Program-made: the position numbers and the translations under genes | Shown: positions 42,971 to 50,761 of the stretch, one piece after another | How the letters are laid out: each line of letters starts with the position of its first letter | Numbering within the stretch: the first letter of the stretch is position 1 | DNA from: Streptomyces venezuelae | Lineage (GTDB): Bacteria; Actinomycetota; Actinomycetes; Streptomycetales; Streptomycetaceae | Length of the DNA stretch: 64,000 nucleotides | Assembly (NCBI RefSeq): GCF_008642355.1 | Contig: NZ_CP029193.1 | Coordinates: 5,852,001-5,916,000, forward strand | Direction: 5' to 3' | Notes under the pieces: generated by a model | The model's input: only the letters and a program-made list of their open reading frames with translations | Databases searched by the model: none | Told to the model about the DNA's origin: nothing

Positions 42971-44356
42971 ATGAGGAATCGGACGAAGCGGATCACGGTG
43001 GGACTCTCCGGACTGCTGCTCGCCCTGGGTGCCGTGTCGTTCACGGCGGCGCCCGGGGCTTCGGCGGCACCCGGAACTTCGGCGGCATCCGGAGCGCAGG
43101 ATGCCTCCAGCGTCTCGGTGGTGGCCGACGCCTGGAAGAAGAGCCCGGTCTACGTCGATCCCGCGGCGTCGGACCAGCTCTCCGAGAGACAGGCCGACGC
43201 CCTCGCCGAGAAGATCAAGAAGGCCGACAAGCCGGTCTTCGTGGCCGTGCTGCCGGACGACTTCCCGCGGCAGGCCCTCTTCCGCCAGCTGCGCACCGAG
43301 ACCGGTGTGACCGGACTGTACGCGGTCCGGCTCGGCGACGGCTTCGACGCGAAGGCCGACCGGTCCGTGCTGACCGGCAACGCCGTCGCCAACCTCGTCT
43401 CCCTGGTCCAGGGCGAGAGCGCTCCGCAGCAGCTCGACCGCTTCGTCGGCCAGGCCCTCGTGCAGACCGGCGGCAAGGCCCCCGAGTCCTGGGGCGGCGG
43501 CTCCGACAACAGCGTCTCGCCGGGCGCCCTCGTAGGGGTCGGCGTGGTCGTGGTGGCCGGGGCGGGAGGCGCGTACGCGATCGTCCGGCGCAAGAAGCGG
43601 CGCCACGAGGAGATGCAGCGCGAGTCGCTGCGCAAGCTGTCCGTCGTCGTCGACGAGGACATCACCGCGTTCGGCGAGGAGCTCGACCGGCTCGACTTCC
43701 ACCCCGCGGAGTCCGGCGCGGACGACGCGATGCGCGCGGACTACGAACGTGCGCTGGACTCGTACGAGAAGGCGAAGTCGTACATGGCGGCCGCGACGCG
43801 CCCCGAGGATGTGCGGGCCGTCACCCAGGCGCTGGAGGACGGCCGCTTCTCGCTGGCCCTGCTCGCCGCGCGCCGGGAAGGACGTGAGCTGCCCGAGCGG
43901 CGGGCCCCCTGCTTCTTCGACCCGCGGCACGGTCCCTCGGTCGAGGACGCGACGTGGGCACCCGCGAACGGCGCCGAACGCTCGGTCCCCGTGTGCGCGG
44001 CGGACGCGGCGCGCCTGGCGGACGGCGAGGACCCGATGGTGCGGACCGTGGCCACGGAGTCCGGGGAGCGGCGCCCCTACTGGGAGGCCGGTCCCGCGTA
44101 CGGGCCGTGGGCGGGCGGCTACTTCGGCGGCGGCATCCTGCCGGGACTCCTCGTCGGCACGATGCTCGGCGGCCTGATGTCGACCCCTGCGTACGCGGCG
44201 GACCACGGCTCCGGATACGGGGACTTCGGCGGCGGCCACGAAGGCGGCGACTTTTCGGGGGCGGACTTCGACCCGTCGGACTTCGGGGGCGGGAGCGACT
44301 TCGGGGGAGGGGACTTCGGCGGTGGCGGGGACTTCGGCGGTGGGGGCGGGTTCTGA
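42971..44356 (+). CDS. Secreted/membrane TPM-like protein with Gly-rich tail
   Basis: A 461-aa protein: Sec signal (1-~32), an extracytoplasmic alpha/beta domain (~45-170) that resembles TPM domains (SERQADALAEKIKKADKPVF, then VAVLPDD), one membrane helix (~180-200, GALVGVGVVVVAGAGGAYAI), a basic stop-transfer (RRKKRRH), a cytoplasmic coiled region, a second hydrophobic stretch near GGILPGLLVGTMLGGLM and an Asp/Phe/Gly-rich tail (repeats of DFGGG). TPM-domain proteins are linked to envelope quality control; the role here is unknown. The start follows TACGTT by 6 nt, so it is probably leaderless. Confidence 0.75.
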   Translation: MRNRTKRITVGLSGLLLALGAVSFTAAPGASAAPGTSAASGAQDASSVSVVADAWKKSPVYVDPAASDQLSERQADALAEKIKKADKPVFVAVLPDDFPRQALFRQLRTETGVTGLYAVRLGDGFDAKADRSVLTGNAVANLVSLVQGESAPQQLDRFVGQALVQTGGKAPESWGGGSDNSVSPGALVGVGVVVVAGAGGAYAIVRRKKRRHEEMQRESLRKLSVVVDEDITAFGEELDRLDFHPAESGADDAMRADYERALDSYEKAKSYMAAATRPEDVRAVTQALEDGRFSLALLAARREGRELPERRAPCFFDPRHGPSVEDATWAPANGAERSVPVCAADAARLADGEDPMVRTVATESGERRPYWEAGPAYGPWAGGYFGGGILPGLLVGTMLGGLMSTPAYAADHGSGYGDFGGGHEGGDFSGADFDPSDFGGGSDFGGGDFGGGGDFGGGGGF

Positions 44357-44463
44357 GGTGCGGGGCTCTGGGGCGGACGCTTGACGACCCACTAGCGAGA
44401 CGATACGGTCCGTCTTGTTGAGTCAGTGCGTTGTTCGTCGTCGTTCGCATGCGGGAGGCCGCC

Positions 44464-45375
44464 ATGAGCCAGGTCCATGAGCAGTACGTCGAGGTCGCGC
44501 CGGGGGTCCGCGTGTGGACCGAGCGGCGCGGCGCGCCCGACGCCCCCGCGCTGCTGCTCGTCATGGGCGCCCAGGCCTCCGGGCTCGGCTGGCCCGAGCC
44601 GCTCGTCGAGGCCCTCGCGGCGCGCCACCACGTGATCCGCTACGACCACCGCGACACGGGCCGCTCCGACCGCCCCTTCGACGAGAACCCCTATGCCGTC
44701 ACCGACTTGGCCCGGGACGCGATCGCGGTCCTGGACGGCCTCGGTGTCGAGCGGGCCCACCTCGTAGGGATGTCCCTGGGTGGCATGCTCTGTCAGCTGG
44801 TGCTCGCCGATCATCCCGAGCGGGTGCTGAGCGCGACCCTGATGGGGACGTGTGCGCTGAGCGAGACGCCGTACGTGCGGCCGGACGGCGTGCGTGTTCC
44901 CGTCGCGGAGCTGCCCGGCATCGCGCCCGAGATCCTGGAGATGTGGTCGCGTCCCGTGGAGGACCATGGTCCGGAGGCCGAGCTGGACCGGCGCGTGGAG
45001 CACTGGCGCCTGCTGAGCGGCGACCAGCTGCCGTTCGACGCACCGTACTTCAGGGAACTGGAGCGGGGCATCATCCACCACGCGGGCCGCCACCTGGAGT
45101 CATCGGCCCACGCTCTCGCCGACAGCTCCGGCATGGTCCGCACGGCCGAACTCGCCGCGAACCGGGTGCCGGTGCTCGTCGTCTCCGCCACGGCGGAACC
45201 CGTCTTCCCGGTCCCGCACCCGCAGCACATCGCTCAGGTGGTCGCGGGTGCGCGACTGGTGGAGATCCCGGGCATGGGGCACGCCCTGCCGCCGGCGGTG
45301 CTCCGACCGCTCGGGAAGGCGATCCTGGAGCACGCGGCGGGAGGTGCGGTCGAGAGCGTGCCGGCCGGTCGCTGA
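44464..45375 (+). CDS. Alpha/beta hydrolase
   Basis: A 303-aa hydrolase of the RdmC/haloperoxidase-like group. The nucleophile elbow is GMSLGG with S104; the oxyanion strand is LLVMGAQASGLGWPE; the catalytic His is in GMGHALPP. The expected acidic residue is Glu in ATAEPVFPVPH where most members have Asp, which is compatible with activity. ATG at 44464 has GGAGG 5 nt upstream. No operon partner: it converges with yceI. The substrate is unknown, probably an ester. Confidence 0.9.
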   Translation: MSQVHEQYVEVAPGVRVWTERRGAPDAPALLLVMGAQASGLGWPEPLVEALAARHHVIRYDHRDTGRSDRPFDENPYAVTDLARDAIAVLDGLGVERAHLVGMSLGGMLCQLVLADHPERVLSATLMGTCALSETPYVRPDGVRVPVAELPGIAPEILEMWSRPVEDHGPEAELDRRVEHWRLLSGDQLPFDAPYFRELERGIIHHAGRHLESSAHALADSSGMVRTAELAANRVPVLVVSATAEPVFPVPHPQHIAQVVAGARLVEIPGMGHALPPAVLRPLGKAILEHAAGGAVESVPAGR

Positions 45376-45397
45376 CTCACGACGGTCGCGGGGCGGT

Positions 45398-46015
45398 TCA
45401 GGAACCGGCCTTGATCGCCGAGATGTCGAAGTTCAGCTTGATCTTGTCGGAGACGAGCATGCCGCCGGTCTCCAGTGCGGCGTTCCAGGTGAGGCCCCAG
45501 TCCGAGCGCAGGATCTCCGCCTTGCCCTCGAAGCCGACGCGCTCGTTGCCGAACGGGTCCTTGGCCGAGCCGTTGAACTCCAGGTCGATCGTGACGGGCT
45601 TCGTGGTGCCCAGGATCGTCAGGTCGCCGGTGACGCGGTAGTCGTCGCCGCCCAGTGCCTCCGTCTTCGTGGAACGGAAGGTCATCTCGGGGAACTCGTC
45701 GGTCTTGAAGAAGTCCGCGCTCTTCAGGTGGCCGTCGCGGTCGGCGTTGCCGGTGTCGATGCTCTCCATCGTGATGTCGAGGGAGGCCGTCGAACGGGAC
45801 GGGTCCGTGCCGTCCAGGTGCAGGGTGCCCGTGAAGTCGAGGAAGGAGCCCTTGACGTTGGTGACCATGGCGTGGCGGGCGACGAAACCGATCGTCGTGT
45901 GGGTCGGGTCGATCGTGTACTCGCCCGTCAGTGCGGCGAGGTCGGGGCTGACCGCGACGGGGGTGGTGGCAGCGGGGGCGGTGACGGTGTCGTTCTTGCG
46001 GCCGAAGATTCCCAT
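45398..46015 (-). CDS. YceI-family protein
   Basis: A 205-aa lipocalin-like protein of the YceI family, which binds isoprenoid or amide lipids. The domain is visible from GEYTIDPTHTTIGFVARHAM through GSFLDFTGTLHLDG, DGHLKSADFFKTDEFPEMTF, YRVTGDLTILGTTKPVTIDL and RSDWGLTWNAALETGGMLVS. No signal peptide is present, so it is cytoplasmic, as in many actinobacteria. AAGGAG lies 6 nt before the ATG. Two 14-bp repeats upstream suggest control by a MarR/TetR-type repressor not encoded here. Confidence 0.93.
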   Translation of the reverse strand: MGIFGRKNDTVTAPAATTPVAVSPDLAALTGEYTIDPTHTTIGFVARHAMVTNVKGSFLDFTGTLHLDGTDPSRSTASLDITMESIDTGNADRDGHLKSADFFKTDEFPEMTFRSTKTEALGGDDYRVTGDLTILGTTKPVTIDLEFNGSAKDPFGNERVGFEGKAEILRSDWGLTWNAALETGGMLVSDKIKLNFDISAIKAGS

Positions 46016-46056
46016 GGCGTGCTCCTTGGGGGGACGAGCTCCGGTGGGGAGCTGCT

Positions 46057-46107
46057 GTTGAATGTTCAACGAGATCGAAGGTAGCGCGATTCTGTTCAAC
46101 ATTCAAC
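46057..46107. promoter_or_regulatory. Two copies of a 14-bp motif in opposite orientation before yceI
   Basis: GTTGAATGTTCAAC (46057-46070) has perfect 6-bp inverted arms. The second copy, GTTCAACATTCAAC (46094-46107), matches its reverse complement with one difference; centres are 37 bp apart, in AT-rich DNA. They look like repressor sites flanking the yceI promoter. Confidence 0.6.
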
Positions 46108-46192
46108 CTCTGGGGCGAGGTGTCTTTGTGGCGGCCGGGGGCGGGATGGGCGGTGCCGTTCGGGCGCCATGCGGCATCAGGGTGGCGCCGCG

Positions 46193-46203
46193 ATGGCGTC
46201 ATG
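46193..46203. promoter_or_regulatory. Outlying copy of the ATGGYGYCATG motif
   Basis: ATGGCGTCATG, identical to the third unit of the array at 46285-46317 but 82 bp upstream of it. Degenerate copies lie nearby at about 46172 and 46265. Confidence 0.5.
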
Positions 46204-46284
46204 GAGCGCGAAGGGTGGCCTGACCTGTGGAAAGAGGGTGACGGGGTCCGGTTGGCGGCGCGTGTAGCGCCATTGGCGGTTGCG

Positions 46285-46317
46285 ATGGCGCCATGATGGT
46301 GCCATGATGGCGTCATG
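46285..46317. repeat. Three tandem 11-bp operator repeats ATGGYGYCATG
   Basis: ATGGCGCCATG (46285-46295), ATGGTGCCATG (46296-46306) and ATGGCGTCATG (46307-46317) follow each other without a gap, and the last includes the start codon of the ribbon-helix-helix gene. The 11-bp period places each site on the same face of the helix, as expected for cooperative binding by a ribbon-helix-helix protein. Confidence 0.75.
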
Positions 46318-46881
46318 AACCTCACGCAGTACGTCGATCAGCTCCGGCAGGAACTCGCCGTGGCCGCCGAAGCGGGCGGGGACGAGGCGCGAGCCCTGGC
46401 CGAGCGACTCACCGCCCCGCTGGAGTCGGCCGCCCGGCTCACCCTGCTGAACGCGCTCTCCGCCGCCGCGGACGAGATCACCGTCGACCTGGCGCCCGGC
46501 TCGGTGGACGTACGACTGCGTGGCCTCGACCCGGAGTTCGTGGTGACGCCGCCGCCCGCCGGCGAGCCGTTCGACGCCCAGGCCGAGTACGCGGCGCTCA
46601 TGGCGGCCCGGCCGACGCCGCCGCCCCCTCCGCCGCCGGGCACGCCCGATGCGGTGGACGACGGCGGCACCGCCCGCGTCAACCTCCGTCTGCCCGCGCA
46701 CATCAAGTCGCGTGTGGAGGAGGCGGCGAACCGGGACGGCCTCTCCGTCAACGCGTGGCTCGTCCGCGCGGTGTCCGGCGCGCTGGACCAGCCCGACGGG
46801 CGGGGCGGCCGGGCGGGTTCGGGGGGCGGTCGCCGCGAGACCTGGAACTCCGGGACGGGGTTCACGGGCTGGGTGCGGTAG
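46315..46881 (+). CDS. Ribbon-helix-helix (Arc/HicB-type) DNA-binding protein
   Basis: A 188-aa protein with a helical N-terminal region (1-~60), a strand-rich middle (ITVDLAPGSVDVRLRGLDPE), a Pro linker (seven Pro in a row near 105) and a C-terminal RHH domain: ARVNLRLPAHIKSRVEEAAN, then RDGLSVNAWLVRAVSGAL. A Gly/Arg-rich tail follows. The RHH fold binds DNA as a dimer through its beta strand. Three phased 11-bp repeats cover its start codon, so it probably represses itself and the downstream DUF4097 gene. No toxin gene is adjacent, so a HicAB system is unlikely. Confidence 0.85.
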   Translation: MNLTQYVDQLRQELAVAAEAGGDEARALAERLTAPLESAARLTLLNALSAAADEITVDLAPGSVDVRLRGLDPEFVVTPPPAGEPFDAQAEYAALMAARPTPPPPPPPGTPDAVDDGGTARVNLRLPAHIKSRVEEAANRDGLSVNAWLVRAVSGALDQPDGRGGRAGSGGGRRETWNSGTGFTGWVR

Positions 46882-47040
46882 CGCGGACGCGCCTTCCGTG
46901 AGTGTCCGCACTCGCCCTGCTCCTCCGCCTACTGCCCACCCGTACCGGCGCTGCCACGCCGGTACTCCCACCGATACTTCCCAACAGCCTCCGCTTGCCG
47001 AGCCCTTGAGGACTCGGCGAGCCCTCAGGACGGGACAGCC

Positions 47041-47886
47041 ATGCCTTCTTTCGACAGCCCGAAGCCCATCAGCGCCACCGTCACCCTCAGGGTCGGGACG
47101 CTCCGGATCACCGCCGGGGACCGTACGAACACGGTCGTCGACGTACGGCCGAGCAGCGCGACGCAGGACGCGGACGTCAAGGCGGCCGAGCGCACCCGCG
47201 TCGAGTTCGCCAACGGCAAGCTCCTGGTCAAGGGGCCCAAGGACCGCCCCATGTTCGGCAAGGGGCCGTCCGTCGACGTGGACATCGTGGTGCCGACGGG
47301 ATCCGGGGTGCACGCCACGACCGTCATGGCGCACGTCTCCGCCGAGGGCCGCCTCGGCGACTGCGAGATCAAGACGTCGGCGGGTGACATCCAGCTCGAA
47401 CGGACCGCTGCCGCGAAGCTGACCACGGGGTACGGCGACATCTCCCTCGGCCGCGCGGACGGGCAGGTCGACGTCTCCACGTCCTCCGGCGAGGTCCGTG
47501 TCGGCGAGGTCAAGGGGACGGCCGACATCAAGAACTCCAACGGCGTCATCGTGTTGGGCGACATCGAGGGCGACATCAAGGTGAAGGCGTCCAACGGCTC
47601 CGTCACCGTCGACCGCGCGGCCGCCGCCGTCAGTGTGAAGACGGCCAACGGGGCGGTACGCCTCGGGGAGGTGGCCCGCGGCGAGACCGTCGTCGATTCG
47701 GCGGCGGGCAAGATCGAGATCGGTATCCGCGAGGGTACGGCGGCGTGGCTCGACGTACGCACGAAGGCGGGAACGGTCAGCCAGGCGCTGGAGGAGTCGG
47801 GCCCCTCGGCGCCGGACGAGCCGGCCGACACGCTGAAGGTCCACGCCCGCACGGGAATCGGCGACATCAGGATCCACCGCGCGTGA
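47041..47886 (+). CDS. DUF4097-family beta-helix protein
   Basis: A 281-aa protein without signal peptide. After an N-terminal region (1-~110) it forms a run of ~18-residue parallel-beta repeats: SAGDIQLERTAAAKLTTGYG, DISLGRADGQVDVSTSSG, EVRVGEVKGTADIKNSNG, VIVLGDIEGDIKVKASNG, SVTVDRAAAAVSVKTANG, AVRLGEVARGETVVDSAAG. This is the DUF4097 (LiaG-like) solenoid, found in several envelope-stress loci of Gram-positive bacteria. It lies 159 nt after the RHH regulator. The biochemical role is unknown. Confidence 0.9.
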   Translation: MPSFDSPKPISATVTLRVGTLRITAGDRTNTVVDVRPSSATQDADVKAAERTRVEFANGKLLVKGPKDRPMFGKGPSVDVDIVVPTGSGVHATTVMAHVSAEGRLGDCEIKTSAGDIQLERTAAAKLTTGYGDISLGRADGQVDVSTSSGEVRVGEVKGTADIKNSNGVIVLGDIEGDIKVKASNGSVTVDRAAAAVSVKTANGAVRLGEVARGETVVDSAAGKIEIGIREGTAAWLDVRTKAGTVSQALEESGPSAPDEPADTLKVHARTGIGDIRIHRA

Positions 47887-48457
47887 TGCGCGCGGCGGGG
47901 CCAGGGATCTGATGTGCCCTACGGGTATACGGTTCCGGCCCGGCGCCCCCCGAATGTTCCCCCGGGCTGCCCCGACCCGGCCCCACTCGTTGGAGGCTGA
48001 TCACGGCCAGCTGATACACGCCTCCAGCCGGTACTCGCCACCAGCCGGTGCTGCCCCCCCCGCCAGGGCGGCCTCCGTCCAGCAGGTCGGACCCGGGCCA
48101 CCCGGCCCGCCCCGGCCCCGGCCCCGGCCCGAACCCCGCCTGCCGGCGCCGCCCCTCCCGGGAGTCGAACGTCCACCCGCGACGGCCTCCCTTCGCGACC
48201 TCCCCGGCCCCTTGAGCCGTCCCGGGGCCGCGCCGCGCCCCGGTCGAACCTCACCGCAACCTCCGCCCGGAAACCCTCCGCCCGGAGACGCTCCGCCCGG
48301 AAGCCCCCGCCAGGGAGCCGCCCTCCCACACCCGGAATCCCGGCGCCCCGCCGCGCCGCTCCCAGTCGTACCCACAAGCCGTGCATCCCCGGCGAGGTCC
48401 CTGAGGCCCGCCCCGCATCCCCGCCCAACGCATTCCCCGACCCGAGAAGGACCGGAC
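47887..48457 (+). other. 571-bp C-rich gap with a 3 x 15-bp tandem repeat
   Basis: Very C-rich on the plus strand. Three 15-bp units of CTCCGCCCGGARNCN occupy 48261-48305. The frame of the following ABC gene stays open through most of it and would encode a Pro/Arg-rich extension, but it lacks a ribosome site and domain. No hairpin terminator or RNA gene was recognised. Confidence 0.4.
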
Positions 48458-49435
48458 ATGCCCACGCACCCCGACCCCCGCCACGCCCCACGCCCCTCAG
48501 CCATCACAGCCACCGACCTGCGCAAGGCCTACGGCCGGAAAACCGTGCTGGACGGGATCGACCTCGACATCCCGCAAGGCACGATCTTCTCCCTCCTCGG
48601 CCCCAACGGCGCGGGCAAGACGACCGCCGTGCAGATCCTCTCCACGCTCATCCCCGCCGACGCCGGAGAAGCCCGTGTCGCGGGGCACGACCTGGTGCGC
48701 GAACCCGACGCCGTGCGTGCCGCGATCGGCGTCACCGGGCAGTTCTCCGCCGTCGACAACCTCCTCACCGGCGAGGAGAACCTGACGCTCATGGCGGACC
48801 TGTACGGCTTCGGACGACGGCAGGGCCGGCACCTCGCCGCCGAACTCGTCGAGCGGTTCGACCTGGTCGAGGCCGCGCGGAAGCCCGCCGCGACGTACTC
48901 CGGCGGCATGCGGCGCCGGCTCGACATCGCGATGACCCTCGTCGGCAACCCGCGCGTGATCTTCCTGGACGAGCCGACCACCGGTCTCGACCCGCGCAGC
49001 CGGCACGGCATGTGGGAGATCGTCCGGCAGCTCGTCGCCGACGGTGTGACCATCTTCCTGACCACGCAGTACCTGGAAGAGGCCGACCAACTCGCCGACC
49101 GCATCGCCGTGTTGAGCGGCGGCAAGCTCGTCGCCGAGGGCACCCCCGACGAGCTGAAGCGTCTCGTCCCCGGCGGCCACGTCCAGCTCCGTTTCGCCGA
49201 CCCCGCCGGTCTGGACGAGGCCGCGCGGCTGCTCGGCCTCGGCAGCAGGGGCGAGGACGACCTGACCCTGCACGTCCCCAGCGACGGCAGCCTGAAGTCC
49301 GTCAAGGCGGTGCTCGACCGCGTCGAGGCCACCGGCATCGAGGTCGAGGGGCTCACGATCGACACCCCCGACCTGGACGACGTCTTCTTCGCCGTGACCG
49401 GCCACCCCGACCAGGAGAAAGCGACGACCCGATGA
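48458..49435 (+). CDS. ABC transporter ATP-binding protein (DrrA-type)
   Basis: A 325-aa ATPase of the daunorubicin-resistance subfamily. Walker A LLGPNGAGKTT, Q-loop in GVTGQFSAVDNLLTGEENL, signature YSGGMRRRLDIAMTL, Walker B VIFLDEPTTGLDPRSR and H-loop region TIFLTTQYLEEADQLADRI; a ~80-residue C-terminal DrrA domain follows (LTIDTPDLDDVFFAVTGH). AAGGA lies 8 nt before the ATG. Its stop overlaps the permease start (ATGA), so the two form one exporter for a hydrophobic drug or lipid. Confidence 0.95.
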   Translation: MPTHPDPRHAPRPSAITATDLRKAYGRKTVLDGIDLDIPQGTIFSLLGPNGAGKTTAVQILSTLIPADAGEARVAGHDLVREPDAVRAAIGVTGQFSAVDNLLTGEENLTLMADLYGFGRRQGRHLAAELVERFDLVEAARKPAATYSGGMRRRLDIAMTLVGNPRVIFLDEPTTGLDPRSRHGMWEIVRQLVADGVTIFLTTQYLEEADQLADRIAVLSGGKLVAEGTPDELKRLVPGGHVQLRFADPAGLDEAARLLGLGSRGEDDLTLHVPSDGSLKSVKAVLDRVEATGIEVEGLTIDTPDLDDVFFAVTGHPDQEKATTR

Positions 49436-50286
49436 GCACCGTCACCACCCCCGCCACCACGACCACCTCGGCGGTCACCCGGACCCACGTCCCCGCCCCC
49501 ACCTCCGCGCTGCAGAACTCCCTCACCATGCTGCGCCGCAACCTCAGACACGCCCGCCGCTACCCGGCCATGACGATCAGCCTGGTCAGCATGCCCATCG
49601 CCATGCTGCTGCTGTTCAACTACGTCTTCGGCGGCACGATGTCCGCCGGGATGGACGGCACGGGAGGCCAGGGCTCCGGCGACTACATCGACTACCTCGT
49701 CCCCGGCATCCTGCTCATGGCCGTCGGCTCCGGCGTCCTGCCCACCACGGTCGGCGTCTGCACGGACATGACCGAGGGCATCGTGGCCCGGTTCCGCACC
49801 ATGCCGATCAACGGCTCCTCGATCCTCACCGGCCGGGCCGTCGGCGCCGTCATCCAGACGATGCTCACCATCGTCTTCGTCATCGGCGTCGCCTTTCTGA
49901 TCGGTTTCCGGTCCGGTGCCGAGCCGATCGAGTGGGCCGCGTCGGCCGGTCTGCTGATGCTCATGAGCACCGCCCTCACCTGGCTCGCCGTCGCGCTCGG
50001 CCAGCTCGTCAAGGCACCGGAGGCGGCGAGCAGCGTCGCCCTGCCCTTCTCCTTCCTGCTGCCCTTCCTCAGCAGCGTCTTCGTGCCGCTCGACTCGATG
50101 CCGGGCTGGCTGCGCCACTTCGCCGAATGGCAGCCGTACACCGCCTTCACCGAGACCCTCCGCGGGCTGCTGACCGGCACCGAGATCGGCAGGTTCGGTC
50201 CGCTCGCGGTGGGCTGGGGCGTCGCCATCGCCCTGCTCGGCTTCCTCTGGGCGCGCTCCCTGTTCAAGCGCGGCGCCACGCGCTGA
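49432..50286 (+). CDS. ABC transporter permease (DrrB-type)
   Basis: A 284-aa membrane protein of the ABC-2 family with six helices: N-terminal amphipathic lead (LRHARRYPAMTISLVSMPIA), then MLLLFNYVFGG, DYIDYLVPGILLMAVGSGVL, the conserved TEGIVARFRTMPI cytoplasmic loop, and helices near 140-160, 170-190 and 200-220, with PGWLRHFAEWQPYTAFTETL before the last. It overlaps the ATPase gene by 4 nt. A strong hairpin ends the unit. Confidence 0.95.
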   Translation: MSTVTTPATTTTSAVTRTHVPAPTSALQNSLTMLRRNLRHARRYPAMTISLVSMPIAMLLLFNYVFGGTMSAGMDGTGGQGSGDYIDYLVPGILLMAVGSGVLPTTVGVCTDMTEGIVARFRTMPINGSSILTGRAVGAVIQTMLTIVFVIGVAFLIGFRSGAEPIEWAASAGLLMLMSTALTWLAVALGQLVKAPEAASSVALPFSFLLPFLSSVFVPLDSMPGWLRHFAEWQPYTAFTETLRGLLTGTEIGRFGPLAVGWGVAIALLGFLWARSLFKRGATR

Positions 50287-50749
50287 ACCCGCACGACCTC
50301 GGACCCCGCGGAGCCACGGGGGTGCCTCGCGGAGAGGGCCGCGCGACGACAGCGTCGCGCGGCCCTCGGCTTCTGTACGCCGCGTCCATCGATCTCCGCC
50401 GGTTGTCGGTCCTCGCCAACTCGGCGAAGGCACGGACCGCGCCCGCCAGTGTGCTCGTACGGCAGCGGCGCAGAGGCGCTACGGTGCATGTGAGCGAGCC
50501 GCCGCGCACCGGAGAATCCCTTGAGCGCACCTGGAAAGGCCTGCGCGGGCCGCCGCTGTGACGTGACTCTCGGCCGACCGAGGGCGCCGTTGGCCCTGAC
50601 GCTGCATACTGTTTTGTGGAAACCCCATAACTTCGGGCGGCCTGAGCCGTCACTTCTTCATGGCTCTGGCCCGCTTCTGTCCGGGGGTGCCAGGAAAACG
50701 GCCCGGAGACTGTTCATAGTCGACGGTCCGTTTCCCGGGGCGCCCTCCG
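50287..50749 (+). other. Intergenic region before accB
   Basis: 463 bp between the exporter gene and the accB promoter box. It contains the hairpin at 50334-50367 and, further on, AT-richer DNA (50600-50640) that may hold an additional promoter. No convincing gene was seen; the frames that cross it are short and lack ribosome sites. Confidence 0.4.
50334..50367 (+). terminator. Perfect 15-bp terminator stem after the exporter genes
   Basis: GAGGGCCGCGCGACG (50334-50348), loop ACAG, CGTCGCGCGGCCCTC (50353-50367). Confidence 0.85.
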
Positions 50750-50755
50750 TAAGGT
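50750..50755 (+). promoter_or_regulatory. Candidate -10 (TAAGGT) of leaderless accB transcript
   Basis: TAAGGT is followed by 6 nt and the accB ATG; no Shine-Dalgarno is present. Confidence 0.55.
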
Positions 50756-50761
50756 CGCTAC

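Noticed and set aside
46315..47886. HicAB-type toxin-antitoxin system
   Set aside because: The RHH protein has a HicB-like C-terminus, but there is no HicA-like toxin beside it and the next gene is a beta-solenoid protein.
48241..48310. CRISPR-like repeat
   Set aside because: The three 15-bp units are contiguous without spacers; a simple tandem repeat.
47912..48457. N-terminal Pro/Arg-rich extension of the ABC ATPase by 182 codons
   Set aside because: No ribosome site at its start and no domain; the ATG at 48458 has AAGGA at good spacing. Kept as an intergenic observation only.
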